Shown one piece after another: positions 44,474-51,689 of a stretch of DNA of 51,689 bases. The notes under the pieces are model-generated. The model had not been told where the DNA came from and did no database searches. It saw only the letters and a list, made by a program, of their open reading frames with translations. The DNA is from SZUA-430 sp964638635. GTDB taxonomy: Bacteria > Pseudomonadota > Alphaproteobacteria > Micropepsales > Micropepsaceae. The stretch spans positions 1 to 51,689 of the forward strand of contig CAZXAQ010000022.1 of NCBI GenBank assembly GCA_964638635.1, written 5' to 3'. A program made the position numbers and the translations under genes. Numbering within the stretch: position 1 is the stretch's first letter; every line of letters begins with the position of its first letter.

Positions 44474-44803
44474 TCATTCCGCAGCGATGGCGGAGCCTGC
44501 AGCTGGTGCGACGCAATTCTCCTGAAGCCGCGCCATCACGTCCGCGACCGCTTCTCCAACGCTCGTATACCCGCCCTTTCGAACCCAAGGTGCTTCAAGC
44601 TTGTGGCCGGTCGCCGCCTGCACCACCGGCGAGAGCTTGCACACGGTCTTGGAGTCGACCGTCGGCAGGTCCCACAAATCGGTGGTTGGATCCGGCTGCC
44701 AAGCGCAGTCGGCGAGCTCTTTCTTGAGGGCCTCCGTCAGCTGCTTGCTGAGTGCCGGCGCGAGACCGGCGAACTGCTCTGGAGATAATTTTGGAGTTGC
44801 CAT
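44474..44803 (-). CDS. Small protein with acyl-carrier-like C-terminal segment
   Basis: A 109-aa protein. Helical N-terminal part (about 8-32) is followed by LWDLPTVDSKTVCKLSPVV and, 29 residues on, TSVGEAVADVMARL. In acyl carrier proteins the attachment Ser sits in a DS motif at the start of helix II and a TV-x-x-A helix follows about 27 residues later, with Gly/Asp spacers between, so Ser51 could carry a phosphopantetheine. Lys instead of Leu/Ile after the Ser is unusual. A phosphopantetheinyl transferase gene lies immediately upstream. The ATG at 44803 is used; a GTG at 44842 in the same frame is possible. I do not know a named family for it. Confidence 0.6.
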   Translation of the reverse strand: MATPKLSPEQFAGLAPALSKQLTEALKKELADCAWQPDPTTDLWDLPTVDSKTVCKLSPVVQAATGHKLEAPWVRKGGYTSVGEAVADVMARLQENCVAPAAGSAIAAE

Positions 44804-44821
44804 TCCCGCGAGGTTCCGTCT

Positions 44822-44859
44822 GATATTCGAACTAACATACACGAATATGTTCGAAAATC
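44822..44859. promoter_or_regulatory. Imperfect inverted repeat, probable operator of the island operon
   Basis: Eleven-base arms GATATTCGAAC and GTTCGAAAATC (one mismatch) are separated by 16 bases, themselves AT-rich with AACATA/TATGTT partly paired. It lies between the transferase stop (44865) and the start of the carrier-like gene (44803), where the promoter of the following six genes should be. XRE repressors bind such sites. Confidence 0.6.
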
Positions 44860-44864
44860 AAACA

Positions 44865-45545
44865 CTATTTTGCGACTGGAATCCGCGGCAGCAGCGCCAA
44901 AAACAAGTTAACACCTTGAATTTGCAGCATAATAGTGCGCATTCGACGTTCAACCAACTGAGCCGCGGTAGTAGTCGGCATGGCAACCAGCTGCCCGCTG
45001 CAATCGAGGGCAAGCTCGATGTCTAGGAACCCGAGGCCCGTATTGCCGGTCACTGGGGCCTGGCACTTGTAAATCGCTTCCTTTGCGCTAAACGCAATTC
45101 GGGCCAACACATCGCGCGCTGCCGTCGGCCACCGAACCTGAAGGGCTGAGAGTTCGTTTTCTGTCACCACATCGCCGAGGCTGTTTTCGAGACTGCGACC
45201 GTCGTCGATATCGATACCTATGGACTCGAAGTTCGCGCGTGGAGCAATCGCTGCGACGGCAAACTGACTGCTGTGAGAAATGCTGCCACACAGTTCGTCG
45301 GGCCATTTCGGAGATCCATTCTCGGCAGCGAGCACCTCTCCGGGCTCTTGACCCAGCGCCTCCATAGCAAGACGCGCGAGGCTGCGGCCGGCCGAGATTT
45401 CTCGTGTCCGCGCGCGGTTGGTGCCCTCCGTCAACAGCCGTTCAGAGGGAAGCAGTTCGGGATACGTCGCATCAACGCGTCCGAGGGCGATCACTGCAGC
45501 GCCATGCTGCTGAACGCAGGGCCACTTGGAAATAAGTGAGGACAT
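44865..45545 (-). CDS. 4'-phosphopantetheinyl transferase (Sfp/EntD-like)
   Basis: A 226-aa enzyme that transfers phosphopantetheine from CoA to a Ser of a carrier protein. It has KWPDELCGSISHSSQFAVAA (80-99), the magnesium-binding pair SIGIDIDDG (Asp112 and Asp114), and FSAKEAIYKC (152-161) with Glu156. This is the normal set for the Sfp/EntD group. No polyketide or peptide synthetase is nearby; the only candidate substrate in the window is the small protein encoded 62 bases downstream. The ATG at 45545 lies at the edge of a direct-repeat pair. Confidence 0.85.
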   Translation of the reverse strand: MSSLISKWPCVQQHGAAVIALGRVDATYPELLPSERLLTEGTNRARTREISAGRSLARLAMEALGQEPGEVLAAENGSPKWPDELCGSISHSSQFAVAAIAPRANFESIGIDIDDGRSLENSLGDVVTENELSALQVRWPTAARDVLARIAFSAKEAIYKCQAPVTGNTGLGFLDIELALDCSGQLVAMPTTTAAQLVERRMRTIMLQIQGVNLFLALLPRIPVAK

Positions 45546-45583
45546 GTCAGACGCTCCAAACGACAGCTGTCAGACGTTCCAAA
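45541..45583. promoter_or_regulatory. Direct repeats and short palindromes upstream of the transferase gene
   Basis: TGTCAGACG[C/T]TCCAAA occurs at 45545-45560 and 45568-45583, a period of 23 bases, close to two helical turns. Each copy begins in a small palindrome (GACATGTC at 45541-45548 and GACAGCTGTC at 45562-45571). The first copy overlaps the start codon. This arrangement suggests cooperative binding of a regulator. Confidence 0.5.
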
Positions 45584-46081
45584 TGAAATTCTCCGACCTT
45601 ACGTTGCAAATCCATCTCACGCGCGCGGCCTGCAACGCAATCGGTTTCATCGACACTACGCGACCGCCGATGAAACGATCCGATCGCTCTACCTTCAATC
45701 CTTTGCGAGAAGAGGGACACTGAGAACATCAAGGCTGCTGCCTAGAAGGTCTTCGCCGCCACTTGGCAGCGCTGCCGCGCGCACTCTGCGATCATGTCGA
45801 CCGCACTCTCGACCGCATTCGCGCTGAAACGAAGAGGCCGGCATTGCTTTCCGCCAACCCAGAAAAACCATCCAAGTGCGCGCTCAATGGCGCCACGTCC
45901 GCGAGCCCGAAACGGTGTGTCTCGCGGTCGTCATCGCGTAGAAAATTCCGAACGCTCATACCAAAACTCGGCGAGCAACCGTTGCCCACGGATTGCCCAC
46001 TGTTTCTTGAAAGTTCTGGGCAAAAGAGAACTCAATCGCGTCAAAACGTGAACGATTAAGTTGCAGAAACGCGGGAAATGT
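45584..46081. other. 498-base region without a recognised gene, between the island and tRNA-Pro
   Basis: Short open frames occur on both strands (about 60-100 codons) but none has a recognisable domain or convincing ribosome-binding site. There is no integrase here, although the 3' side of a tRNA is a common integration point. Near the tRNA a short repeat, TTGCCCACGGATTGCCCAC (45982-46000), is visible. Confidence 0.45.
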
Positions 46082-46158
46082 TGGTCGGAGAGAGAGGATT
46101 TGAACCTCCGGCCCCTGCCTCCCGAAAGCAGTGCTCTACCAGGCTGAGCTACTCTCCG
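46082..46158 (-). tRNA. tRNA-Pro (CGG anticodon)
   Basis: A 77-base tRNA. The acceptor arms CGGAGAG/CTCTCCG pair perfectly, the D arm reads AGCTCAGCCTGGTAGAGC, the anticodon arm is CTGCT-TTCGGGA-GGCAG with CGG in the loop, and the T arm has GGTTCAAATCC. The discriminator A is followed by an encoded CCA. Its 3' end points toward the conjugative region, so it could be the insertion site of the element. Confidence 0.95.
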
Positions 46159-46306
46159 AACCGTCGCACCGGCGTCCCAGGCTGATTGTCGCAGCCGGGG
46201 TCGTAGCGCGGAAGGGGCGGACTTATACAGGCTGGTCAGGGGTCCGGCAAGGCGGCAAGATACGGCCGATAACGGCCTTAATAAACAGGGTGGGGGACGC
46301 ATCGCC

Positions 46307-47464
46307 ATGCGCTTCGTGTTGATCGGTATTCTGGCTCTGATCGTGCTCGCCGCGGGCTACGTCCTCGCCTGGCCCACGAAGCTTGAGCCGGTCGAAGTGA
46401 CGGTCGGCCCGAACCAAGGCTTCACCGGACCGTTCGCACCGAACACGGCGCTGCGCTCCATCCGCTACCTCGGCGAAGCAATGGGCACGGGCCCCGAAGA
46501 CGTGGCGGTGAAGGACGGCTACGCTTACACCGGCCTCGCCGACGGCAGCATCGTCCGTATACGGATCGACGGTCAAACAGCCTCGGGTCCGGCACCAGTC
46601 CCCGTGATGCCGGGAACGCCCGCCCCGGCAAGCGGCGTGGGGGTGGAGAAACTTGCGAACACGGCCGGCCGCCCACTCGGGCTCCAGCACGATCCGTTCG
46701 GCAACATCGTTGTGGCCGACGCAAAGAAGGGATTGCTCGCGATCACCCCAACCGGGCAAATCGTGCCCGTTGCGCAGCGTTACGAAAATCGCCCCTTGCT
46801 CTTCGTCGACGATCTCGACATCGCCAAGGACGGCACCATTTACTTCTCCGACGCCTCCACCCGCCACAGTATCGATGACTTCCCGGTTGACTTCTACGAA
46901 GGCCAGGCGACCGGCCGCCTCTTCTCGTTCGATCCGCGCACCGGCCAACTTCAACAACGCCTGTCGGGCCTAGCTTTCGCGAACGGCGTCGCGCTCGGCC
47001 CGGACGAAGAATACGTTCTCGTCAACGAAACGGCAGCTCACCGCATCACACGCTATTGGCTCAAAGGTCCGAAGCAGGGTCAGTCGGACCGCTTCGCCGA
47101 GAACCTGCCCGGCTATCCGGACAACATCTCGTTCAATGGTCGCGATATCTTCTGGGTCGCGCTGGCGGGCCCACGCATCAAACTGCTTGAGGACCAGTAC
47201 CAGACCACGTTCACGCGCAAGGTGATGTTCCGCCTCTATTCGATCGGCTTGGCAGCGCTCCCGGTGACGCCCGACCCTTACGGCTGCGTCGTGGCGATCA
47301 ACACCCAAGGCCAGGTCGTCACCACATTGCAGGATCCCGGCGGCCGCACGATCAACACGATCACGAGCGTGAACGAAAAGGACGGAATCCTTTACATGGG
47401 GAGCCTCGCCACCGACAGGATCGCGACGATTCAGGTGCCGCAGTTCCTACTCACGCCGCGCTAA
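46307..47464 (+). CDS. SMP-30/strictosidine-synthase-like beta-propeller protein
   Basis: A 385-aa protein with one N-terminal membrane anchor (FVLIGILALIVLAAGYVLAW) and a propeller domain that should face the periplasm. Repeating blade motifs are visible: GPEDVAVKDGYAYTGLADGSIVRI, RPLGLQHDPFGNIVVADAKKGL, FVDDLDIAKDGTIYFSDAST and GLAFANGVALGPDEEYVLVNET, each with the Asp/Asn metal-binding positions of the SMP-30/gluconolactonase group. Its closest named relatives are strictosidine-synthase-like and APMAP-like hydrolases. The substrate is unknown. Its 3' end overlaps mobA (opposite strand) by 18 bases. Confidence 0.85.
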   Translation: MRFVLIGILALIVLAAGYVLAWPTKLEPVEVTVGPNQGFTGPFAPNTALRSIRYLGEAMGTGPEDVAVKDGYAYTGLADGSIVRIRIDGQTASGPAPVPVMPGTPAPASGVGVEKLANTAGRPLGLQHDPFGNIVVADAKKGLLAITPTGQIVPVAQRYENRPLLFVDDLDIAKDGTIYFSDASTRHSIDDFPVDFYEGQATGRLFSFDPRTGQLQQRLSGLAFANGVALGPDEEYVLVNETAAHRITRYWLKGPKQGQSDRFAENLPGYPDNISFNGRDIFWVALAGPRIKLLEDQYQTTFTRKVMFRLYSIGLAALPVTPDPYGCVVAINTQGQVVTTLQDPGGRTINTITSVNEKDGILYMGSLATDRIATIQVPQFLLTPR

Positions 47465-48010
47465 CCGCGCCAGATCATCGGGCGTGTTGACGTTCGCAAA
47501 CGCTGCCGCGTCGTCGAAGCGAAAGCCGCGCGCACCGGCCGCTTCAAGCGCAACGGGCGCACGCGGCACAGCGTCGGCCGAAAGCGTGCGCAACAACGGT
47601 GCCAGCAGCGCGCGCTCCAGCACCGCAACCAACGGCTCCGCGCCTGCCGGCGACACCGCGTAAACGCTGCTGCCCGCGCGCAAGAGCGTCCGATAAAGGT
47701 CCCCATCGATCAGCGGCATGTCGCAAGGCGCAAACGCCACGCGGCTCCCTTCCGGCGCCGCAGCCAGCCCCGCGGCAATCCCCGCAAGCGGCCCCTTGCC
47801 CGCATGCTGGTCGGCCGCATGGATCAACGGCAAACCAAGCGCCTCATACCCAACCCCACGCGGCGCCTCGATCACGACGCGTTCGCAGACAGTCAGAAGA
47901 ACATCCGCCACGCAAAGTGCCATCGCCCGCCCACGGAACGACAGCAGCCCCTTCGGCTCACCGCCGAACCGCGCGCTCGCGCCACCAGCTAGGACGACGC
48001 CGACGATCAT
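47447..48010 (-). CDS. mobA: Molybdenum cofactor guanylyltransferase MobA
   Basis: A 187-aa enzyme attaching GMP to molybdopterin to make the bis-MGD cofactor. It has the nucleotidyltransferase start VVLAGGASARFGGEPKGLL, the Asp of FAPCDMPLIDG that holds magnesium, and the late FANVNTPDDLA. The ATG at 48010 gives the normal N terminus (MIVGVVLAGG). Its product serves the formate dehydrogenase encoded downstream in this window, so the position makes sense. Confidence 0.92.
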   Translation of the reverse strand: MIVGVVLAGGASARFGGEPKGLLSFRGRAMALCVADVLLTVCERVVIEAPRGVGYEALGLPLIHAADQHAGKGPLAGIAAGLAAAPEGSRVAFAPCDMPLIDGDLYRTLLRAGSSVYAVSPAGAEPLVAVLERALLAPLLRTLSADAVPRAPVALEAAGARGFRFDDAAAFANVNTPDDLARLARRE

Positions 48011-48040
48011 TGAGTGCGCCCGAAACAAAAAAAGTCGTCA

Positions 48041-48126
48041 TGGCCGGGCTTGACCCGGCCACCCAGGATCGCAGTCACAACGTTGGTAGCAGCACCCCTG
48101 GGTGGCCGGGTCAAGCNNNNNNNNNN
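48041..48126. repeat. Interrupted palindromic intergenic repeat with an assembly gap
   Basis: TGGCCGGG-CTTGA-CCCGGCCA (48041-48061) is a hairpin, and GCTTGACCCGGCCACCCAGG (48048-48067) recurs exactly in inverted form at 48097-48116, forming a 20-base stem with a 29-base loop. Such extragenic palindromes are common in alphaproteobacteria. Ten N follow (48117-48126), then C- and G-runs (to about 48225) that look like error-prone sequence. No gene is supported in 48011-48254. Confidence 0.75.
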
Positions 48127-48254
48127 CAAACAAAAAATGCCGCCTGGGCGGGCTTGCCCCCGCCCCCCCCGCACCCCAGTCACTCGTTGGCTCCCCCCCC
48201 CCGGGGGTGGCGGGGCCACCCCCGGCCATGATGACCAAAAGGACGGCGCGCAAC

Positions 48255-48467
48255 TCATTTGGCGCGCAACAGCTCAACTGCGCTACGCACCAGCGGATCC
48301 AACCCCGCGCCACCCTGGTCGAGATGCGCGACGATGTCCGCGCGCATTCCCGGATCCCAAAATTTCTTCAGATGATCAGCAATCGCAGCAGGCGCCTGAG
48401 CCTCGCCCTGCGCCTTGAAGAACGCCGCGATTTGGTTCGCCATCATGGTCAGCTTCTCAGCGCGCAT
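48255..48467 (-). CDS. fdsD: Formate dehydrogenase delta subunit FdsD
   Basis: A 70-aa protein with the FdsD pattern: EKLTMMANQIAAFF, AIADHLKKFWDPGMRADIVAHLD and a short C-terminal helix. FdsD belongs to the soluble NAD-linked molybdenum formate dehydrogenase (FdsGBACD), where it helps assembly. The ATG at 48467 has GGGAG upstream. It overlaps the fdhD stop by 11 bases. Confidence 0.9.
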   Translation of the reverse strand: MRAEKLTMMANQIAAFFKAQGEAQAPAAIADHLKKFWDPGMRADIVAHLDQGGAGLDPLVRSAVELLRAK

Positions 48468-49257
48468 GAACGCGCTCCCCATGCGTGAACACTTCCAACC
48501 CGTCGTCGCGCACCACGCCGACGAGCGTCAACCCCGCCGCCTCGGCTTCGCGGAGCGCAAGCGCCGTCGGCGCGGAAATCGCGGCAAGGACGGACGCGCC
48601 CATCCGCGCCGCCTTCTGCACGAGCTCGACAGAAATCCGGCTGGTCATCAGAATGACGCCGTCGCTCGCCTTCCGTCCGACCCGCACCAGCGCCCCGCAA
48701 AGCTTGTCGAGCGCATTGTGCCGCCCAACATCCTCGCGCGCGGCAACGATACCCTCACCCGGCACATAGAGCGCCGCCGCATGCACCGCGTGCGTCTCGC
48801 GGTTGAGCGGCTGCAGCGGCGCGAGCGCCTGGATCGCCGCCACGATGTCGCCCGGCGAAATGATCACATTCGCCGTCACCCGCGGCAGCTTCGGCAAAGC
48901 CTCATCGATGCTCTCGACCCCGCACAAGCCGCACCCGACCGGTCCCGCCCGATGCCGCCGCCGCGCAACCAACGCGTCGCGATTGCCCATGCGCAAGCTC
49001 ATCCGAAGCTCGATCCCATGCGCGACCTCGACGATCGCGAACTCGCCGATCTCATCAGGCGACGCCACGATGCCGTCATTCAACGAAAACCCAAGCGCAA
49101 AATCCTGCAAATCTCCCGGTGTCGCCATCATCACAGCCTCGGTGCCGCCGTCATAAACGAACGCGACCGGCACCTCGCCGGCCACGATACGTGCGCCGCG
49201 CTGGACCTCGTCGCCGCGCCACACGAAACTCGAAGCAGGCTGCATTGGCTTGAGCAC
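48457..49257 (-). CDS. fdhD: FdhD, formate dehydrogenase accessory sulfurtransferase
   Basis: A 266-aa protein that passes sulfur to the molybdenum cofactor before it enters formate dehydrogenase. The Cys-x-x-Cys motif GCGLCGVES is present, with GDLQDFALGFSLNDGIV and EDVGRHNALDKLCGAL as family landmarks. It lies between the catalytic-subunit gene and fdsD, as the known fds order has it (fdsC/fdhD position). Starting codon at 49257 gives a normal length. Confidence 0.95.
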   Translation of the reverse strand: MLKPMQPASSFVWRGDEVQRGARIVAGEVPVAFVYDGGTEAVMMATPGDLQDFALGFSLNDGIVASPDEIGEFAIVEVAHGIELRMSLRMGNRDALVARRRHRAGPVGCGLCGVESIDEALPKLPRVTANVIISPGDIVAAIQALAPLQPLNRETHAVHAAALYVPGEGIVAAREDVGRHNALDKLCGALVRVGRKASDGVILMTSRISVELVQKAARMGASVLAAISAPTALALREAEAAGLTLVGVVRDDGLEVFTHGERVHAR

Positions 49258-49307
49258 CTAAGCTCTCCCGCCAACAAAAAAGCCCGGCCATGACGAATGA
49301 GGGGGCA

Positions 49308-51689
49308 TCATTCGCCCGCTACCGGCTCGGCGATGCGGCGGTTCTGACGCGAGAGTGCCGCATAGTCTTGCTGCCACGCGCTGGGCCCGTTCGATGGCGA
49401 GACCTGCACCGCGGTCACCTTGTACTCGGGACAGTTCGTCGCCCAATCGGAAAACTCCGTCGTCACGACGTTCGTTTGCGTACCCGGATGATGGAACGTC
49501 GTGTAGACGACGCCCGGCGCCACGCGATCCGTCACCTGCGCCCGCAGCGTCGTGTCGCCCTCGCGACTCGCCAGCTTCACCAGATCGCCGTCCTTGATGC
49601 CTCGCTCCTCTGCGTCGTGCGGATGAATCTCGAGAACATCCTCCGCATGCCAGACGACATTCGCGGTCCGCCGCGTTTGAATCCCAATATTGTACTGGCT
49701 CAAAATGCGTCCCGTGGTGAGCAGCAGCGGGAACCGCGGTCCCACTTTCTCCTCTGTCGGCACGTACTCCGTGATCATGAACCGGCCCCGGCCCCGCACA
49801 AAGCCGCCGATATGCATGACCGGCGTTCCTTCCGGCGCGCGTTCGTTGCACGGCCATTGGATCGAGCCCAACGCATCCAGCTTCTCGAACGACACACCCG
49901 CAAACGTCGGCGTCAACCGCGCGATCTCGTCCATAATCTCGGCCGGGTGCGAATAGGACATCGCAAAGCCCATCGCCTGCGCGAGCTTCTGCGTGATCTC
50001 CCAATCCTCATACCCATTGCGGGGCGTCATCACCTTGCGCACGCGCTGAATGCGCCGCTCGGCGTTCGTGAACGTCCCGTTCTTTTCGAGGAACGTCGAG
50101 CCGGGCAGGAACACATGCGCATAGTTCGCCGTCTCGGTCAGGAACAGGTCGTGCACGACGACGCATTCCATCGCCGCGAACGCCGCCGCCACATGCTTCG
50201 TGTTCGGGTCGGACTGCAGAATGTCCTCGCCCTGAATATAGATACCTTTGAACCGCCCCTCGAGCGCGGCGTCGAGCATGTTCGGGATACGCAACCCCGG
50301 CTCGTTGTCCAACGGCACGCGCCACAGCGCCTCGAACATCGCCCGCGCCGGCTCCTCGGAAATATGCCGGTACCCCGACAGCTCATGCGGGAACGAACCC
50401 ATATCGCACGAACCCTGCACATTGTTCTGCCCGCGCAAGGGATTCACGCCGACCCCCGGCCGCCCGATATTCCCCGTCGCCATCGCCAAGTTGGCGATTG
50501 CCATCACCGCCGTCGTGCCCTGGCTGTGCTCCGTGACGCCGAGCCCGTAATAGATCGCCCCGTTACCGCCCGTCGCATAAAGCCGCGCTGCGCCGCGGAT
50601 CGCGTCAGCCGGCACGCCGGACACCTTCTCAACCGCCTCCGGACTGTTCTGCGGCAACGCAACGAACTCGGCCCACGCCGAGAACGCATCGCTCTCGCAC
50701 CGCTCGCGCACGAACGCCTCGTCGATCAACCCCTCGGTCACGATGACGTGCGCCAGCGCGGTCAGCACCGCCACGTTCGTGCCGGGCTTCAGCGGCAGAT
50801 GATACGAAGCCTCCACATGCGGCGTGCGCACGAGATCAATCCGCCGCGGATCGATCACGATCAGCTTCGCACCCTCGCGCAGCCGCTTCTTCATCCGCGA
50901 CGCGAACACAGGATGCCCATCCGTCGGATTGGCCCCGATCACGATGATGACGTCCGAATGCTCGACGCTGTCGAAATCCTGCGTCCCCGCCGACGTCCCG
51001 AACGTGGTCTTGAGCCCATACCCCGTCGGCGAATGACAAACCCGCGCGCACGTATCGACATTGTTGTTCCCGAACGCGGCTCTCACCAGCTTCTGCACCA
51101 GGAACGTCTCTTCGTTCGTGCAGCGCGACGACGTCACCCCGCCGACCGCCAGCCGTCCATACTTCGCCTGAATGCGCTTGAACTCGGACGCGGTATGGGC
51201 GATCGCCTCCTCCCACGACACCGCGCGCCAGGGCTCATCCACCCGCGCGCGGATCATTGGCTTCAGCACGCGCTCCTTATGCGTCGCATAACCCCACGCG
51301 AACCGTCCCTTCACGCAAGAATGCCCGTGGTTCGCCTTGCCGTCCTTGAACGGCACCATGCGCACGAGCTCTTCGCCCCGCATCTCCGCCTTGAACGAGC
51401 ACCCGACGCCGCAATAGGCGCAGGTCGTAACGACCGAATGCTCCGGCACGCCAATCTCGATCACCGATTTCTCGGACAAGGTCGCCGTCGGACAAGCCTG
51501 CACGCACGCCCCGCACGACACGCATTCGGACTCGAGGAAACTTTCCGCCATCCCCGCCGAAACTCTCGACGCAAACCCGCGCCCGTCGATCGTCAGCGCA
51601 AACGTGCCCTGCGTCTCCTCGCACGCCCGCACACAGCGCGAACACACGATGCACTTCGAAGGATCGAACGTGAAATAGGGATTGCTCTC
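49308..51689 (-). CDS. fdsA: Formate dehydrogenase alpha (catalytic) subunit, 5' end beyond the window
   Basis: The gene enters from the right edge, so its N terminus is missing; 793 codons are visible. Visible parts in order: Cys clusters of the iron-sulfur domain (CIVCSRCVRACEE, SECVSCGACVQACPTATL), a further cluster CAYCGVGCSF, and the molybdopterin domain with CARVCHSPTGYG, where the second Cys holds the position of the Mo-binding Cys/Sec, plus GRPGVGVNPLRGQNNVQGSCDMG. The end is the molydopterin-dinucleotide-binding domain (TGRILSQYNIG). It oxidises formate to carbon dioxide and passes electrons to the Fds diaphorase subunits, which should lie just to the right. Confidence 0.95.
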   Translation of the reverse strand, partial: ESNPYFTFDPSKCIVCSRCVRACEETQGTFALTIDGRGFASRVSAGMAESFLESECVSCGACVQACPTATLSEKSVIEIGVPEHSVVTTCAYCGVGCSFKAEMRGEELVRMVPFKDGKANHGHSCVKGRFAWGYATHKERVLKPMIRARVDEPWRAVSWEEAIAHTASEFKRIQAKYGRLAVGGVTSSRCTNEETFLVQKLVRAAFGNNNVDTCARVCHSPTGYGLKTTFGTSAGTQDFDSVEHSDVIIVIGANPTDGHPVFASRMKKRLREGAKLIVIDPRRIDLVRTPHVEASYHLPLKPGTNVAVLTALAHVIVTEGLIDEAFVRERCESDAFSAWAEFVALPQNSPEAVEKVSGVPADAIRGAARLYATGGNGAIYYGLGVTEHSQGTTAVMAIANLAMATGNIGRPGVGVNPLRGQNNVQGSCDMGSFPHELSGYRHISEEPARAMFEALWRVPLDNEPGLRIPNMLDAALEGRFKGIYIQGEDILQSDPNTKHVAAAFAAMECVVVHDLFLTETANYAHVFLPGSTFLEKNGTFTNAERRIQRVRKVMTPRNGYEDWEITQKLAQAMGFAMSYSHPAEIMDEIARLTPTFAGVSFEKLDALGSIQWPCNERAPEGTPVMHIGGFVRGRGRFMITEYVPTEEKVGPRFPLLLTTGRILSQYNIGIQTRRTANVVWHAEDVLEIHPHDAEERGIKDGDLVKLASREGDTTLRAQVTDRVAPGVVYTTFHHPGTQTNVVTTEFSDWATNCPEYKVTAVQVSPSNGPSAWQQDYAALSRQNRRIAEPVAGE

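Noticed and set aside
45526..45723. 65-codon plus-strand open frame divergent from the transferase gene
   Set aside because: It overlaps the direct-repeat regulatory region, has no good ribosome-binding site and no known domain.
45982..46000. Short TTGCCCAC repeats considered as attachment-site arm sequences or a CRISPR
   Set aside because: Only two short copies in tandem, with no array and no integrase nearby.
45763..46059. 98-codon plus-strand open frame near tRNA-Pro, considered as an integrase remnant
   Set aside because: None of the tyrosine-recombinase motifs (Arg, His-x-x-Arg, Tyr) could be seen in any frame.

Overview
The window is high-GC DNA from an alphaproteobacterium, probably of the Hyphomicrobiales (Rhizobiales) type; I cannot name the genus. 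The placement rests on gene content: an lpiA/mprF-acvB pair, a patatin-acetoacetate decarboxylase-hydroxybutyrate dehydrogenase cassette, a trb conjugation set with DUF2274/DUF736 partners and a DUF3363 relaxase, and an fds-type formate dehydrogenase locus.

Layout. (1) 1-2258: a complete DUF3363 (VirD2-like) relaxase, preceded by a perfect 26-bp palindrome that is a candidate oriT or operator. (2) 2259-27035: mixed genes between the relaxase and the transfer operon. They include small secreted proteins, two two-component systems, a broken second relaxase joined to a broken secreted-protein gene, lysyl-phosphatidylglycerol genes (mprF, acvB), ketone-body/lipid genes, a polysaccharide deacetylase and two ABC transporters. 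(3) 27238-39296: a compact conjugation operon traG-copG-trbBCDEJLFGI-DUF2274-DUF736, with many 4-bp or 1-bp stop/start overlaps and two perfect inverted repeats just before traG. (4) 39443-45545: an accessory island whose parts suggest thymine-base hypermodification combined with regulated proteolysis. (5) 46082-46158: tRNA-Pro(CGG), a plausible boundary of the mobile region. (6) 46307-51689: genes that look like ordinary chromosome: an SMP-30-like protein, mobA, and the fdsD/fdhD/formate dehydrogenase alpha end of a formate dehydrogenase locus.

The relaxase, coupling protein, Trb mating apparatus and tRNA together suggest most or all of an integrative conjugative element. No integrase or second attachment site is visible, so the left boundary is probably outside the window.

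The most interesting region is 39.4-45.6 kb. On the minus strand lie, in order: a 4'-phosphopantetheinyl transferase; a small protein resembling an acyl-carrier domain; an XRE repressor; an ImmA/IrrE metalloprotease with a C-terminal domain resembling the chagasin (I42) cysteine-protease inhibitors; a papain-like C1 protease; a thymidylate-synthase-like enzyme with its catalytic Cys; and a MazG-like NTP pyrophosphohydrolase. Convergent to these is a protein of the 5-hmdU-DNA-kinase helical-domain family. The last five minus-strand genes overlap or nearly touch. My reading is that the nucleotide enzymes make or use a modified thymidine, and that a sensor-protease cascade (XRE/ImmA plus a papain-like protease held by the fused inhibitor) controls or executes the response. 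Each family call rests on motifs seen here; the system-level function is inference.
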